Assembly: GCA_002095305.1 (NCBI GenBank)
Contig: MIEI01000019.1
Span: forward strand, 1-64,000
Origin: Pantoea brenneri
Lineage (GTDB): Bacteria; Pseudomonadota; Gammaproteobacteria; Enterobacterales; Enterobacteriaceae
DNA: 64,000 nucleotides
Direction of reading: 5' to 3'
In this document: positions 38,834-49,561 of the stretch, piece by piece
Layout of the letters: each line of letters opens with the position of its first letter
Position numbering within the stretch: position 1 is the stretch's first letter
Program-made: the position numbers and the translations under genes
Notes under the pieces: model-generated
The model's input: the letters and a program-made list of their open reading frames with translations, nothing else
Told to the model about the DNA's origin: nothing
Databases searched by the model: none

Positions 38834-39787
38834 ATGAAACTGTGGTTGCCCGGCATCGCCACCTTACTGATAGCCTTTTACGCCCAGGCCGAAAATTATC
38901 GTGTGGTCTATTCCCCCAGCCTGGCGCTGGAGGTCTACATCGATAACGTGGTGAGCAAAGCGCCCGACGACTGGTGCAAAGAGACGTTGCCGCTGCGCAT
39001 TGTCTCCGGAAAAAGTAAGGATTCGGCGGTGCTGACCACCTTTTTACCGCGCGTCGGTACCCTGCTCGCCAACCAGTGTGGTTTGCTGGATGTCATGCCG
39101 TGGCAGATGACCGACAAAGACGGCGGCGTACTAGCCAGCGGCAGCGCCAGCAAGCTACAGAACTGGCGGCCGATTGTGATGGCGGACGCCACGGCCAGCG
39201 CCAGCGAAAGTAACGCCGCGCCGCTGGATCTGTCGCGCCCGGCCAACAGCACACCGCTGCAGCACTTTGATCTGCCGAGCGGCTGCCATTTTCGTACTGC
39301 CTGGGATGAGAATGCCCGGACGATGTTTATCCCGGACGTCAGCAAGCAGCAGTGCTCACCCGACGGCTGGGCCGAAGGCAAAAGTGAACTGACGCTGGCG
39401 ACACCGGATCATCCGACGCCGGTGGCGGTGACCTTTTATCAGGGCTATCCGATCGCTAACCTGACCATCCCGGACAGCAAACTGGAAGTCATTGCGGCGA
39501 ACAATCAGCGCATGATTGTGACCCGCGCTGATACCGCCGATAGCTGGCTGGTTCTGCCGTTCGATAGCCAGCAACACGTCTGGCGTTTTAATGGAACCCT
39601 GTTGATTAAGATGGATAAGAATGCTGCGCAGCAGGATGCTGACGCTGTGAAATCGCGAGTTGATACTTTGCGCGGCCAATGGGCGCCGCATTTCATGCCA
39701 CAGCAAAAAGTGAATGTGTTACTCATCGACACCCTGCACGCGGATCTGGTTGATCCTGCCATTGGTGCCTGGCGTAACATCAATTAA
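38834..39787 (+). CDS. Unknown secreted protein between pppA and ppkA
   Basis: I do not recognise this 317-residue protein. It begins with a signal peptide (KLWLPGIATLLIAFYAQA), so it is probably periplasmic, with cysteines near residues 40, 71, 145 and 165 that could form disulfides. The mature part seems beta-rich (YRVVYSPSLALEVYID). A low-complexity Ala/Ser stretch (ADATASASESNAAP) splits it into two parts. ATG 38834 is preceded by AAGGAT at good distance. An in-frame start at 38816 overlaps pppA and lacks a site. Its position inside the kinase/phosphatase operon suggests a role with the periplasmic part of TssL, TssM or PpkA. Confidence 0.7.
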   Translation: MKLWLPGIATLLIAFYAQAENYRVVYSPSLALEVYIDNVVSKAPDDWCKETLPLRIVSGKSKDSAVLTTFLPRVGTLLANQCGLLDVMPWQMTDKDGGVLASGSASKLQNWRPIVMADATASASESNAAPLDLSRPANSTPLQHFDLPSGCHFRTAWDENARTMFIPDVSKQQCSPDGWAEGKSELTLATPDHPTPVAVTFYQGYPIANLTIPDSKLEVIAANNQRMIVTRADTADSWLVLPFDSQQHVWRFNGTLLIKMDKNAAQQDADAVKSRVDTLRGQWAPHFMPQQKVNVLLIDTLHADLVDPAIGAWRNIN

Positions 39788-39831
39788 TTACCGCGCAGCC
39801 TGGCGAGCAGGCCGTGTTCAGAGAGTTCACT

Positions 39832-41258
39832 ATGTCGGCAAATGATAATCAGAAAACGGTTCCGAATGCCCTGCCGGACGGATACCGCTTCAACGAGTTT
39901 GAGATCAAGGAAGTGATTGGCGGTGGCGGTTTCGGCATTGTCTATCGCGCATGGGATCACCAGCTGGAACGCACTATCGCCATCAAAGAGTACATGCCGG
40001 TTTCGCTGGCGGTACGCGCGGCGGACTTGACGCTGGAACTGCGTGGCGAACGCTTCCAGAAACTGTTTAACGCCGGCCTGAATAGTTTTATTCAGGAAGC
40101 GCGGCTGCTGGCCCGCTTTAACCATCCGGGCCTGCTGCACGTGCTGCGCTTCTGGGAGCAGAACGGCACCGCCTATATGGGTACGCTCTACTACAGCGGC
40201 ATGACGCTGAAAGAGTGGCAGATCACCAGCCCGGAGTCGATTTCCGAAGCCTGGATCCGTCGTCTGCTGCCGCCGCTGCTGGGAGCCATCAGTACCATTC
40301 ATCAGGCCGGTTATCTGCATCGCGATATCTCGCTGGATAATATTCAGATTCAGGAAAACCAGCTGCCGGTGCTGCTGGATTTCGGCTCTGCGCGTAAGGA
40401 GATCGGCAATCTCTCCGATGAAACCGAAATCATGCTCAAGCCGGGCTTTGCGCCGATTGAGCAGTACAGCGAAGAGGGTGAGGTCGAACAGGTCCGTGGA
40501 CCGATATCTACGCCCTGGGTGCCGTGCTGCATAGCCTGATCACCGGCAACCCGCCGCCGGTCAGCGTGGTGCGCTGCATTGAAGATAATTACCAGCCGCT
40601 GGCCGAGCGTCAGCCGGCAGGCTATTCCCTGCCGCTGCTGCATGCGATTGACCGCGCGCTGGCGATGAAACCCGGCGATCGTCCGCAATCGATTGATGCG
40701 TTTGCTGCGTTAATCGACCTGCCGGTGAGCGATGTTGAAGCGGTGGTGAATAGTTTTCCGGTGCCGGGCGAGAGTGTCGCCGCAGTGGAAGAGGAGCCGG
40801 TCGACGCAGCGGCTCCAATCGTGATGGCGGTGAATCACGGTGCCGCCGCCGCCGAGCCGGTTACACCGCGTACCGTGCGTCGGCTGTCGCCGGGACTGAT
40901 CGGTGCCGCCGCCGTGGCTCTGCTGGCGGTGGTTGCTGCGGTATGGCTGGCGAATCGTCACAGCGCCGCGCCGGAGCAGGTGACGCAATCACCGGTAGCG
41001 GCCAGCGCGCCCGCTCCGACAACCCCAGTGGCGGCTGCGCCAGCCATGCTGGCAACGGTCTATCTCAAGCTGGAAAGCGGTGAGAATGTGGTGCTCAATG
41101 GACAGCCGCTGGAGGTCAAACCGGGCAGCAGCGGTTTCGCTGCACTGAATCTGGCGGCCGGACAGTATCGTATTGAAGTCCACAACGGCAGCGTGACGCA
41201 CGCGCAATCGTTGACGATTGACAAACCTGGCACCTGGCTGATTAATCCGGATAACTGA
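39832..41258 (+). CDS. ppkA: Ser/Thr protein kinase PpkA-like (frameshift)
   Basis: Hanks-type transmembrane kinase. The cytoplasmic domain shows the glycine loop GGGGFGIVYRAWD, the ATP lysine in IAIKEYMP, the catalytic HRDISLDNIQI and metal-binding LLDFGSAR, then PGFAPIEQY. The frame breaks at the GG at 40491-40492. One added base restores GPWTDIYALGAVLHSLITG, giving 475 residues. A membrane segment (LIGAAAVALLAVVAAVWLAN) and a periplasmic PEGA-like domain (VVLNGQPLEVKPG) follow. In type VI systems PpkA senses periplasmic or envelope signals and phosphorylates the FHA protein. It is the last gene of the module. Confidence 0.88.
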
Positions 41259-41311
41259 CTGGCGAGGTAACGGGCTGGAGCAGTCTCCGACTGTGCCGCC
41301 CGACTGGCTGA

Positions 41312-41340
41312 CCTCACCGCCGGGCGGTGGTGAGGGTTGT
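41312..41340 (+). terminator. Candidate terminator after the type VI-like module
   Basis: CCTCACC and GGTGAGG form a stem with a GC-rich interior, followed by GTTGTTGTT rather than a clean T run. It lies 54 bases after the ppkA stop, between convergent ppkA and chaC. Confidence 0.5.
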
Positions 41341-41355
41341 TGTTCCTGAGAGAGT

Positions 41356-42033
41356 TCAGGCCTGCTTCAGGCAGTGACTCTGCTGTAAAGTCCGCACCTG
41401 ATGCGCCAGCCGGCTCAGGCTCTCCTCTTCCATGCCGCGTTTAGTCAGCTCCTCTTCGAGTGAAAAAAGATACTGGGCATTCGAGCCAAGCGGGCCGCTG
41501 GCGACGGCAATCAGCGGGGCGATCGCTTCCGGGCAGGAATCTGACTCATACAGCGGATGACGCGGGTCCATGATAAAAGTCAGCGCCGTTACGCTGCGAC
41601 CATCATCCAGTTGCAGTTCACACCAGGTCGGCAGATAGCAGCCGGTAATCATCTCGCGTTTCCACAGCAGTGCCAGCTCTTCATGCAGCCGCGCCTCGGG
41701 CAGACGAAAAGCCAGACCGCTGGTCCGGCCGCCTTGTTTCAGCGCCAGCATCCGGCCAGGATGGGTGGCGGTACCCCGTCCGGCAATCAGCCGCAGACAG
41801 AAAGCGCGATGCCAGCCTTCCAGCGAGCCGGACGCTACCTCATCCGCTTCAAAGATCGGGTTCCACATCAGAGAGCCGTAACCAAAGATCCATACCGGGC
41901 TGTGATCGGGACGGCAGGCCAGCGTAGCAGCCAGCGACGCCGCGCGCTGCTCGCAACTCCAGAGCAGCGTCTCTTCGATATCACCGAACGACGTTTTACA
42001 ATCCGCTTTTAAAAGAAATTCCCGGGTAAGCAA
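41356..42033 (-). CDS. chaC: Glutathione-specific gamma-glutamylcyclotransferase ChaC
   Basis: Degrades glutathione to 5-oxoproline and Cys-Gly in the cytoplasm. The nucleotide-fold motif VWIFGYGSLMWNP near residue 47 and the catalytic glutamate region, with CLRLIAGRGTATHPGRMLAL, identify the family, and WKREMITGCYLPTW and IMDPRHPLYESD match E. coli ChaC. I place the start at TTG 42033, five bases after a strong GAGGAGGT, giving 225 residues and the E. coli N-terminus (TREFLLKADCKTSFG). An upstream in-frame start at 42093 would add 20 unconserved residues. Confidence 0.9.
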   Translation of the reverse strand: MLTREFLLKADCKTSFGDIEETLLWSCEQRAASLAATLACRPDHSPVWIFGYGSLMWNPIFEADEVASGSLEGWHRAFCLRLIAGRGTATHPGRMLALKQGGRTSGLAFRLPEARLHEELALLWKREMITGCYLPTWCELQLDDGRSVTALTFIMDPRHPLYESDSCPEAIAPLIAVASGPLGSNAQYLFSLEEELTKRGMEEESLSRLAHQVRTLQQSHCLKQA

Positions 42034-42207
42034 TGCGACCTCCTCGACTTTCACGGCGTCCTGTCCAGATGGCTCCTCTGTAACGATCACCAAAACGGCT
42101 TCGCGTTTCGTTCACAAAATTGACATTAATCCATTTACTGGTGGGGTTTCAAGCGTGAGGCGGGTCGCAGGATAAAAAAAACCAGATAAACCTGATAGCA
42201 GAGGCAG

Positions 42208-42236
42208 AAAAAAGGGCCGGATATTTCTGGCCCTTT
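42208..42236 (-). terminator. Terminator of chaB
   Basis: GGGCC and GGCCC pair around a ten-base loop. On the minus strand the stem runs into six T. It lies 26 bases downstream of the chaB stop. Confidence 0.75.
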
Positions 42237-42261
42237 GATGAAAGCAGTCTACGCAAATAGA

Positions 42262-42492
42262 TTAGCGCTTAGGATGCCACTTATCGTCATCGCCTTTTTC
42301 ATACTCTTTTTTCACCGCCGCCCAGGCCACTTTATGTGCCACCTCTTCGCGGGAATCATCGCCGCGGCGATCTTCGGCCTCTTTATACTGCGACCAGGCA
42401 CTGTTAAACGCCTGCTGGTAAATATCCTGCGCGTGCGCCGGGAGTACGTGTTTAACGTTGTCAGGTAAATCGGCTCGGCTATCGTAAGGCAT
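42262..42492 (-). CDS. chaB: ChaB family protein
   Basis: Small 76-residue protein. DLPDNVKHVLPAHAQDIYQQ, AFNSAWSQY and VAWAAVKKEYEK are the ChaB signature, and the helical fold has been solved for E. coli ChaB. It is proposed to regulate the cation antiporter ChaA, although the evidence for that is weak. It is divergent from chaA, with its own terminator. The start at 42492 is preceded by GAGGA. Confidence 0.93.
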   Translation of the reverse strand: MPYDSRADLPDNVKHVLPAHAQDIYQQAFNSAWSQYKEAEDRRGDDSREEVAHKVAWAAVKKEYEKGDDDKWHPKR

Positions 42493-42861
42493 ACTTCCTC
42501 CTCGGTTTACAGGGTCATAATAAGTCTGGCTCAGGACAGCAAAAATACAAATAACGATTTATGCTCAGTTTAGACAAAAATCCTTATAATCACCCTGTAA
42601 ATTCATTTAATCCAACCATTTTATCGTTCTAAACAGCGAAGTCATCGGGGATTAACGATTCTTTATTACCTGATTATTAATGCAATATTCTGGATAACAC
42701 CCGGTTAACCGGCTTCCGATATTTTATAGTACTTAAGTAAAAAGCAGTAAATTTTTCCCGCTCAGGCGGTTGAAAAGATAAACTGCGCGCTGCCCTAAAA
42801 CTGATTATATTTTAACAGCAGCGCCGCTGCCCTTATGATCATTAACCAGAGAGGATGGTGA
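42493..42861. other. AT-rich divergent promoter region between chaB and chaA
   Basis: About 370 bases without a gene, AT-rich, with promoters for both directions expected. I see no named operator. Confidence 0.5.
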
Positions 42862-43953
42862 ATGCCTTCACATGAAAAAACACGTCACAAGGAATTCTCG
42901 CTGATATTTCCCATCGTTACGCTGGGTGTACTCTATTTTTTTGGCGCACAAACCTCGTTTCCGATCGTCGTCGGTATCAACATACTGGCGCTGATTGCCA
43001 TTCTTAGCAGCGCGTTCAGCGTGGTGCGCCATGCCGATGTGCTGGCACACCGGCTGGGCGAGCCCTACGGATCGCTGATACTGAGTTTATCGGTAGTGAT
43101 CCTTGAAGTGAGCCTGATCTCGGCGCTGATGGCCACCGGCGATGCCGCGCCCGGCCTGATGCGTGACACGCTCTACTCGATTGTGATGATTGTCACTGGC
43201 GGGCTGGTCGGTTTCGCCCTGCTGCTCGGCGGCAATAAGTTCGCCACGCAGTACGTTAATCTGGCAGGCGTGAAGCAATATCTGATCGCCATCTTTCCGC
43301 TGGCGATTCTGGTGCTGGTGTTTCCTAACGCCCTGCCCGGCGGCAACTTTTCTACCGCGCAGGCGCTGTTGATTGCCGCGATTTCAGCCGCCATGTATGG
43401 CGTTTTCCTGCTGATCCAGACCAAAACCCACCAGAGCCTGTTTGTCTATGAGCATGAGGATGAGAGCGATGATGGCGATCCCCATCACGGTAAGCCCTCG
43501 GCACACAGCAGCGTCTGGCACACCGTCTGGTTGATTGTGCATCTGGTGGCGGTGATTGCGGTGACCAAAATGAATGCCAACACGCTGGAAAGCTTGTTGA
43601 CCGAATTGAATGCACCGGTACAGTTCACCGGCTTCCTGGTGGCGCTGCTGATCCTGTCGCCGGAAGGATTGGGGGCAATTAAAGCGGTGCTGATGAACCA
43701 GGTGCAGCGCGCGATGAACCTGTTCTTCGGTTCGGTGCTGGCGACGATTTCGTTAACCGTACCGGCCGTGACCCTGATCGCTACCCTGACTGGTCAGGAG
43801 CTGATCTTTGGCCTTGAGCCGCCGCAGATGGTGATTATGATGGCGTCGCTGATCCTGTGTCAGCTCTCCTTCTCTACCGGCCGCACCAATGTGCTGAACG
43901 GTGCGGCACATCTGGCATTGTTTGCCGGTTATCTGGTCACCATTATGCTGTAA
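42862..43953 (+). CDS. chaA: Calcium (sodium, potassium)/proton antiporter ChaA
   Basis: Inner-membrane cation/H+ antiporter of the CaCA family, 363 residues (E. coli 366), with about 11 spans. The two alpha-repeats are recognisable by GSLILSLSVVILEVSLI near 75 and LLILSPEGLGAIKAVLMNQ near 270. An acidic/His cytoplasmic loop (EHEDESDDGDPHHG) near 200 is typical. It extrudes Ca2+ and Na+ at alkaline pH in E. coli. GAGAGGATGG precedes the ATG. Confidence 0.94.
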   Translation: MPSHEKTRHKEFSLIFPIVTLGVLYFFGAQTSFPIVVGINILALIAILSSAFSVVRHADVLAHRLGEPYGSLILSLSVVILEVSLISALMATGDAAPGLMRDTLYSIVMIVTGGLVGFALLLGGNKFATQYVNLAGVKQYLIAIFPLAILVLVFPNALPGGNFSTAQALLIAAISAAMYGVFLLIQTKTHQSLFVYEHEDESDDGDPHHGKPSAHSSVWHTVWLIVHLVAVIAVTKMNANTLESLLTELNAPVQFTGFLVALLILSPEGLGAIKAVLMNQVQRAMNLFFGSVLATISLTVPAVTLIATLTGQELIFGLEPPQMVIMMASLILCQLSFSTGRTNVLNGAAHLALFAGYLVTIML

Positions 43954-43972
43954 GGCCCGCCGCCTGCAGACG

Positions 43973-44006
43973 AAAAAAAAGAGCGATTTCTCGCTCTTTT
44001 TTTTTT
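43973..44006. terminator. Bidirectional terminator between chaA and kdsA
   Basis: GAGCGA and TCGCTC form a stem with a four-base TTTC loop, flanked by eight A on the left and ten T on the right. It can end both convergent genes. Confidence 0.9.
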
Positions 44007-44023
44007 GCCTTGCTGCAGCAGAA

Positions 44024-44890
<867 letters not shown>

Positions 44891-44903
44891 TCAGTGGGTA
44901 CGC

Positions 44904-45713
44904 TTAGTGCAGCGTGACCTGTTTTTGTTCGATTGCGTGAATCTGAACTTTGATCATCTCGCTGACCGGGTCCTCAGGACACTGCTCAACGAAATAAGTG
45001 AGATCATTCAGCGCGATATGTTCGCACTCCAGCTGCGCATAGATCAAACCGCGATCGCGGATTTCGTACGGATCGTCAGGATCGATTCGCAACAGCACCT
45101 GGCTGACGTTCAGCGCCAGTTCCATCTTCTTCTCTTCCATCAACGCCGCTTTTAACGTGTCGAGCATTTTACGCATCACGGTGACGGTTTTGGCTTCATC
45201 AAGATCGTCATCGTACAGACGCGCGGTCGGGCTGATGTTGCCCTTGAGCCACACTTCCAGCGTATGCATGTCGAGCGTTTCGCCATTGAACGGATTAATC
45301 AGCCATTTCTCGCCGTCAATCCAGTCGGCGCGCAGGATCAGCTGAGTCGGGAAGATGACCGGCATCAGCGGCAACTCCAGCTCGGCAGCAATGTGCAGCA
45401 GGATCACGCCCAGTGAGACGGCCGTGCCCTGGCGGGTTCTCAAAACGTTGTCGAGCCAGAGCGCGTCAGAAAGATTATATACCCCGCTGGCGCCGCCAAA
45501 TCCCCATTGGCGATAGAACAGCTCCAGCAGTTTTTCGAGTTTCAGATCGGCATCGCCGGCCTGGCTGACATAATCACGCGCTTCGGCCACCAGGGCCGCA
45601 AGTTGTGCTTCCACCGACACGGCCGGAAAATCGGCGCGGATGGCAAGCGTAGCGCCAATCACCGCTTCACATAACGGTGTCTGGCTAAAATCTAATTGTT
45701 CGGTAGAGGTCAT
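44904..45713 (-). CDS. sirB1: SirB1 (YchA) transglutaminase-like/TPR protein
   Basis: 269-residue protein of the SirB1/YchA family with an N-terminal transglutaminase-like core (FYRQWGFGGASGVYNLSDAL, TRQGTAVSLGVILLHIAAEL) and a C-terminal tetratricopeptide-like helical part (LLRIDPDDPYEIRDRGLIY). It was named for an effect on sirC in Salmonella. Its biochemical role is not established. It lies between sirB2 and kdsA in the conserved cluster. Confidence 0.92.
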   Translation of the reverse strand: MTSTEQLDFSQTPLCEAVIGATLAIRADFPAVSVEAQLAALVAEARDYVSQAGDADLKLEKLLELFYRQWGFGGASGVYNLSDALWLDNVLRTRQGTAVSLGVILLHIAAELELPLMPVIFPTQLILRADWIDGEKWLINPFNGETLDMHTLEVWLKGNISPTARLYDDDLDEAKTVTVMRKMLDTLKAALMEEKKMELALNVSQVLLRIDPDDPYEIRDRGLIYAQLECEHIALNDLTYFVEQCPEDPVSEMIKVQIHAIEQKQVTLH

Positions 45714-45714
45714 A

Positions 45715-46107
45715 CTATCCCCATAACGGCATTTTGCTCAGCGCCAGCTTAATGACCATCACCAGCGCGATTAACGCCACCAGAAACGCGATCCAGCGGG
45801 TACGGTCAGTGCGTGGTCGGCGGCTCAATGCCACAAATCCTAAGGCGATGTAGATAATAACCCCTAATAGCTTCTCAGTCAGCCAGCTTCCTTGCGGAGT
45901 GAAGGGATAGAAGTGAGTAATCATCACCAATGAGATGCCGGTCAACAGTAACAGCGTGTCGTTGGCGTGCGGCAGAATGCGCACCCAGCGCCGCGATAGC
46001 ATCGCCGATCCGGTGCGCAGCCAGAAAAAGCGCAGCACAAACATCGAAATGGTGACGATGACCGTTAACAGGTGGAGATTTTTGATCAGTGGATACCAGG
46101 CGTACAT
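45715..46107 (-). CDS. sirB2: SirB2 (YchQ) inner-membrane protein
   Basis: A 130-residue integral membrane protein with four predicted spans, SirB family. LHLLTVIVTISMFVLRFFW, LLLTGISLVMITHFYPFT and EKLLGVIIYIALGFVALSRR are characteristic. Function is unknown. It is one base from the start of sirB1 and downstream of prmC, so it is likely cotranscribed. Confidence 0.92.
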   Translation of the reverse strand: MYAWYPLIKNLHLLTVIVTISMFVLRFFWLRTGSAMLSRRWVRILPHANDTLLLLTGISLVMITHFYPFTPQGSWLTEKLLGVIIYIALGFVALSRRPRTDRTRWIAFLVALIALVMVIKLALSKMPLWG

Positions 46108-46130
46108 AGTGAGTCCTTTTTCGTCCGCTT

Positions 46131-46964
46131 TCAGGTTGAAGATTGCCCGAGGGTAACGCGGGGATTGCCACCGTAGTCATTGACGGTTTCTACCGCGCGG
46201 TAGCCGTGCTGGCGCATCATGTCACGCACCGCCTGATCCTGCTGCCAGCCGTGCTCCAGCAGCAACCAGCCGCCGGGCTGCAGCCAGTCAGCCGCCTGTT
46301 CAATCAGCGTGCGCAAATCTGCCAGGCCCGCGTCTGCTGCCACCAGCGCGCTGCGCGGCTCAAACCGCACGTCGCCCTGCTCCAGGTGGTGATCGCTGGC
46401 GTCAATATAAGGCGGGTTGCTGACGATAATGTCAAAACGCTGCGGAGTGAGTTGCTGAAACCAGTGGCTGAGCGCAAAACGGGCATTCGGCAGATTGAGC
46501 TGCTGCGCATTGCTGCGTGCCAGTTCCACCGCCTCAGCGATACGATCCACGCCGATGACCTGACAGTCGGGCCGTTCGCTGGCCAGCGCCAGCGCAATCG
46601 CGCCGGTGCCGGTACCGAGATCAAGAATGGTGGCTGCGGACACCGGCAGATGCGCCAGCGCCTGCTCAACCAGCAGTTCGGTGTCCGGTCGCGGGATCAG
46701 CGTGGCATCCGTGACGCGCAGCGGCAGCGACCAGAATTCACGTTCGCCGACCAGATGCGCCACCGGCTCACCGCGGGCGCGACGGCTCAGTAAAGCATCA
46801 AGCTGGCTAAGCTGCTGATCGCTGAGCAGGGTTTCATCAAAAGCGATTAACCAGCTGCGCGACTTGCCGGTCACGAAGCTCAACAGGATTTCGGCGTCGC
46901 GCTTCGGGCTGTCGCCGCCATTCAGGATCGCAATGGCCTGTTTCAGCCAGTGACGAATATCCAT
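46131..46964 (-). CDS. prmC: Release factor glutamine methyltransferase PrmC
   Basis: SAM-dependent enzyme that methylates the GGQ glutamine of RF1 and RF2. The 277-residue protein has an N-terminal helical domain, the SAM motif ILDLGTGTGAIALALA near 112 and the catalytic NPPY (IVSNPPYID) near 182. Its start overlaps the prfA stop, so substrate and modifier are coupled. Confidence 0.96.
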   Translation of the reverse strand: MDIRHWLKQAIAILNGGDSPKRDAEILLSFVTGKSRSWLIAFDETLLSDQQLSQLDALLSRRARGEPVAHLVGEREFWSLPLRVTDATLIPRPDTELLVEQALAHLPVSAATILDLGTGTGAIALALASERPDCQVIGVDRIAEAVELARSNAQQLNLPNARFALSHWFQQLTPQRFDIIVSNPPYIDASDHHLEQGDVRFEPRSALVAADAGLADLRTLIEQAADWLQPGGWLLLEHGWQQDQAVRDMMRQHGYRAVETVNDYGGNPRVTLGQSST

Positions 46965-48046
46965 TAATCCTGGCCAGCCAGCGCCGCCAGCTGATCCGCC
47001 TGATATTCCTGCACAATCGGCTCAATCAGGCTGTCGATTTTCCCTTCCATCGTTTCATCCAGACGGTAAAGCGTCAGGTTGATGCGATGGTCGGTGACGC
47101 GGCCCTGCGGGAAGTTATAGGTACGGATACGGTCAGAACGATCGCCGCTGCCTAGCAGGTTACGACGGGTACTGGCTTCGGCGGCGTGACGACGGGCCAT
47201 TTCGGCGGCGTGAATACGCGCGCCCAGCACCGCCAGCGCTTTGGCTTTGTTTTTATGCTGCGAACGCTCGTCCTGACACTCCACCACAATGCCGGTTGGC
47301 AGGTGGGTAATACGGATCGCGGAGTCGGTGGTGTTAACGTGCTGACCGCCGGCACCTGATGAACGGAAAGTATCGATTTTCAAATCACCGGCGTTGATTT
47401 CCGGCAATTCTGCCTCCGGTATTTCCGGCATTACCGCCACGGTGCAGGCGGAAGTGTGGATTCGTCCCTGAGATTCGGTCTCGGGCACGCGCTGAACCCG
47501 GTGTCCGCCCGATTCAAACTTCAGGCGACCATAGGCACCCTCACCGGTCACCCTTGCGATCACCTCTTTATAACCGCCATGCTCACCTTCGTTGGCGCTG
47601 ACGATCTCAACCCGCCAGCGGCGCGCTTCGGCATAACGGCTGTACATGCGGAACAGATCACCGGCAAAAATTGCGGCCTCATCACCGCCGGTACCGGCGC
47701 GAACTTCAATGAAGCAGGCACGCTCATCATCGGGATCTTTTGGTAACAGCAGCACCTGTAACTGTTGCTCCAGCGCTTCGCTCTGCTCGCGTGCCGCCTG
47801 CAGCTCTTCCTGCGCCATGTCGCGCATCTCAGGGTCGTCGAGCATCTGCTGCGCCGTCTCAATATCTTCCTGAACCTGCTGCCAGTCGCGGAAGCAACGG
47901 GTGACATCGGTCAGCTGGGCATATTCGCGCGACAGCGCACGGAAGCGTTCCTGGTCGGCGATCACGCCGGCATCGCCCAGCATCGCTTCCACTTCTTCGT
48001 GGCGCTCCTGCAGGGCTTCCAGTTTGGCAACAATAGAGGTTTTCAT
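46964..48046 (-). CDS. prfA: Peptide chain release factor 1 (PrfA)
   Basis: RF1, recognises UAA and UAG and triggers peptidyl-tRNA hydrolysis. The GGQ motif is in [18 protein letters not shown] near 225-242, and 360 residues equals the E. coli length. The codon-recognition region near 185 ([18 protein letters not shown]) is conserved. It lies between hemA and prmC as in all enterobacteria. Confidence 0.97.
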   Translation of the reverse strand: MKTSIVAKLEALQERHEEVEAMLGDAGVIADQERFRALSREYAQLTDVTRCFRDWQQVQEDIETAQQMLDDPEMRDMAQEELQAAREQSEALEQQLQVLLLPKDPDDERACFIEVRAGTGGDEAAIFAGDLFRMYSRYAEARRWRVEIVSANEGEHGGYKEVIARVTGEGAYGRLKFESGGHRVQRVPETESQGRIHTSACTVAVMPEIPEAELPEINAGDLKIDTFRSSGAGGQHVNTTDSAIRITHLPTGIVVECQDERSQHKNKAKALAVLGARIHAAEMARRHAAEASTRRNLLGSGDRSDRIRTYNFPQGRVTDHRINLTLYRLDETMEGKIDSLIEPIVQEYQADQLAALAGQD

Positions 48047-48088
48047 TTAAATGTGGGATTCCCGTAACAGGTAGCAGCAGCCTGGTGC

Positions 48089-49345
48089 CTACTCGAGACC
48101 CAGGCTGTCGCGTAAAATCTGCAGGCGTTCATTATCGCCGTCGCGGGCGGCCTGCTGAAGCGATTTGGTTGGAGCGTGAATTAAACGGTTGGTCAGCTTG
48201 TGCGCCAGTTCCTGCATCACTTTCTGCGGATCGGCACCCTGTTGCAGCGCCTGTAGCGCGCGGCCTTCCAGCTCAGCACGGATTTCATCCGCCTGAGAAC
48301 GGTATTCACGGATGGTGTTAACTGCGCCCTGAGAACGCAACCATGCCATGAACTCACCGCTTTCCTGCACCACGATGCTCTCGGCCTGCACTGCCGCCGC
48401 TTTGCGCTGCGCCAGGTTCTGCTCGATAATCGCCTGCAGGTCATCGACGCTGTAGAGATAAGCATTGGGCAGTTTGCCGACTTCCGGCTCGACATCGCGT
48501 GGAACCGCAATATCCACCAGCAGCATCGGCTTATTACGACGCGCTTTCAGTGCGCGCTCCATCATGCCTTTGCCAATAATCGGCAGCGGACTGGCGGTAG
48601 AAGAGATGATAATGTCGGCTTCCGCCAGCCGGGCATCGATTTCCGCCAGGCTGATCACCTCAGCACCAACTTCGGTGGCCAGCGCTTCAGCACGCTCACG
48701 GGTGCGGTTGGCAATAATGAGTTTTTTAACCTGATGCTCGCGCAGATGGCGCGCCACCAGCTCAATGGTTTCACCGGCACCGACCAGCAGCACGTTGACG
48801 GAAGAGAGCGATTCAAAAATCTGACGCGCCAGAGTACAGGCAGCAAACGCCACCGAGACGGCATTGGCACCGATATCAGTTTCGGTACGGACCCGTTTGG
48901 CGACGGAGAAGGTTTTCTGGAACATGCGTTCCAGTTCGCTGCTCAGCGCCTGGCTACGCGAGGAGTCGGCGAAGGCTTTCTTCACCTGTCCAAGAATCTG
49001 TGGTTCACCCAGCACCAGCGAATCCAGCCCGCTGGCAACCCGCATCAGGTGGCTGACCGCCTCATTATCCTGATGCCAGTAAAGGCTGTTGCGCACATCC
49101 TCTTCATCGAGCTGATGATAGTCGCACAACCAGCGTACCAGACGCGCCTGCAAATCGGCCTGCTGCTCTACACTGAGGTAGAGTTCGGTCCGGTTACAGG
49201 TCGACAGCACCACGCCGCTCTGCACCATTGGCTGTGATAACAGGCTGTTCAGCGCCTGCTCAAGCGTCTCCGGCCCGAACGATACACGTTCGCGCAGAGC
49301 AATGGGGGCAGTTTTGTGATTGATTCCGAGAGCGAGCAGCGTCAT
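48089..49345 (-). CDS. hemA: Glutamyl-tRNA reductase HemA
   Basis: First committed step of C5 tetrapyrrole synthesis, reducing glutamyl-tRNA to glutamate-1-semialdehyde. The 418-residue protein has the catalytic cysteine in [13 protein letters not shown] near 50, [17 protein letters not shown] near 105, the NADPH-binding [17 protein letters not shown] near 187 and a C-terminal dimerisation helix. The N-terminal [13 protein letters not shown] region carries the degradation signal in E. coli. It is the first gene of the block and divergent from lolB. It also supplies precursor for the siroheme made by CobA. Confidence 0.97.
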   Translation of the reverse strand: MTLLALGINHKTAPIALRERVSFGPETLEQALNSLLSQPMVQSGVVLSTCNRTELYLSVEQQADLQARLVRWLCDYHQLDEEDVRNSLYWHQDNEAVSHLMRVASGLDSLVLGEPQILGQVKKAFADSSRSQALSSELERMFQKTFSVAKRVRTETDIGANAVSVAFAACTLARQIFESLSSVNVLLVGAGETIELVARHLREHQVKKLIIANRTRERAEALATEVGAEVISLAEIDARLAEADIIISSTASPLPIIGKGMMERALKARRNKPMLLVDIAVPRDVEPEVGKLPNAYLYSVDDLQAIIEQNLAQRKAAAVQAESIVVQESGEFMAWLRSQGAVNTIREYRSQADEIRAELEGRALQALQQGADPQKVMQELAHKLTNRLIHAPTKSLQQAARDGDNERLQILRDSLGLE

Positions 49346-49561
49346 GGTGGTTTCGGTTGGGATGTCCCAATAATGTCAGGGTTTTGTGAGGCGCATTCTA
49401 CAAGATGCGGCAGATCAAGAAAAGCCATACAAAGCCTATGACTGTAATAAGATTAACCTGATCGTGCTCAATTTGCTGCATAACAGCATTGACGGCTTAA
49501 ATACGGATGGTTAGCGTTATCCGTTACGAATTATAAACGTGTCTGAGGAGATGACCACTTG

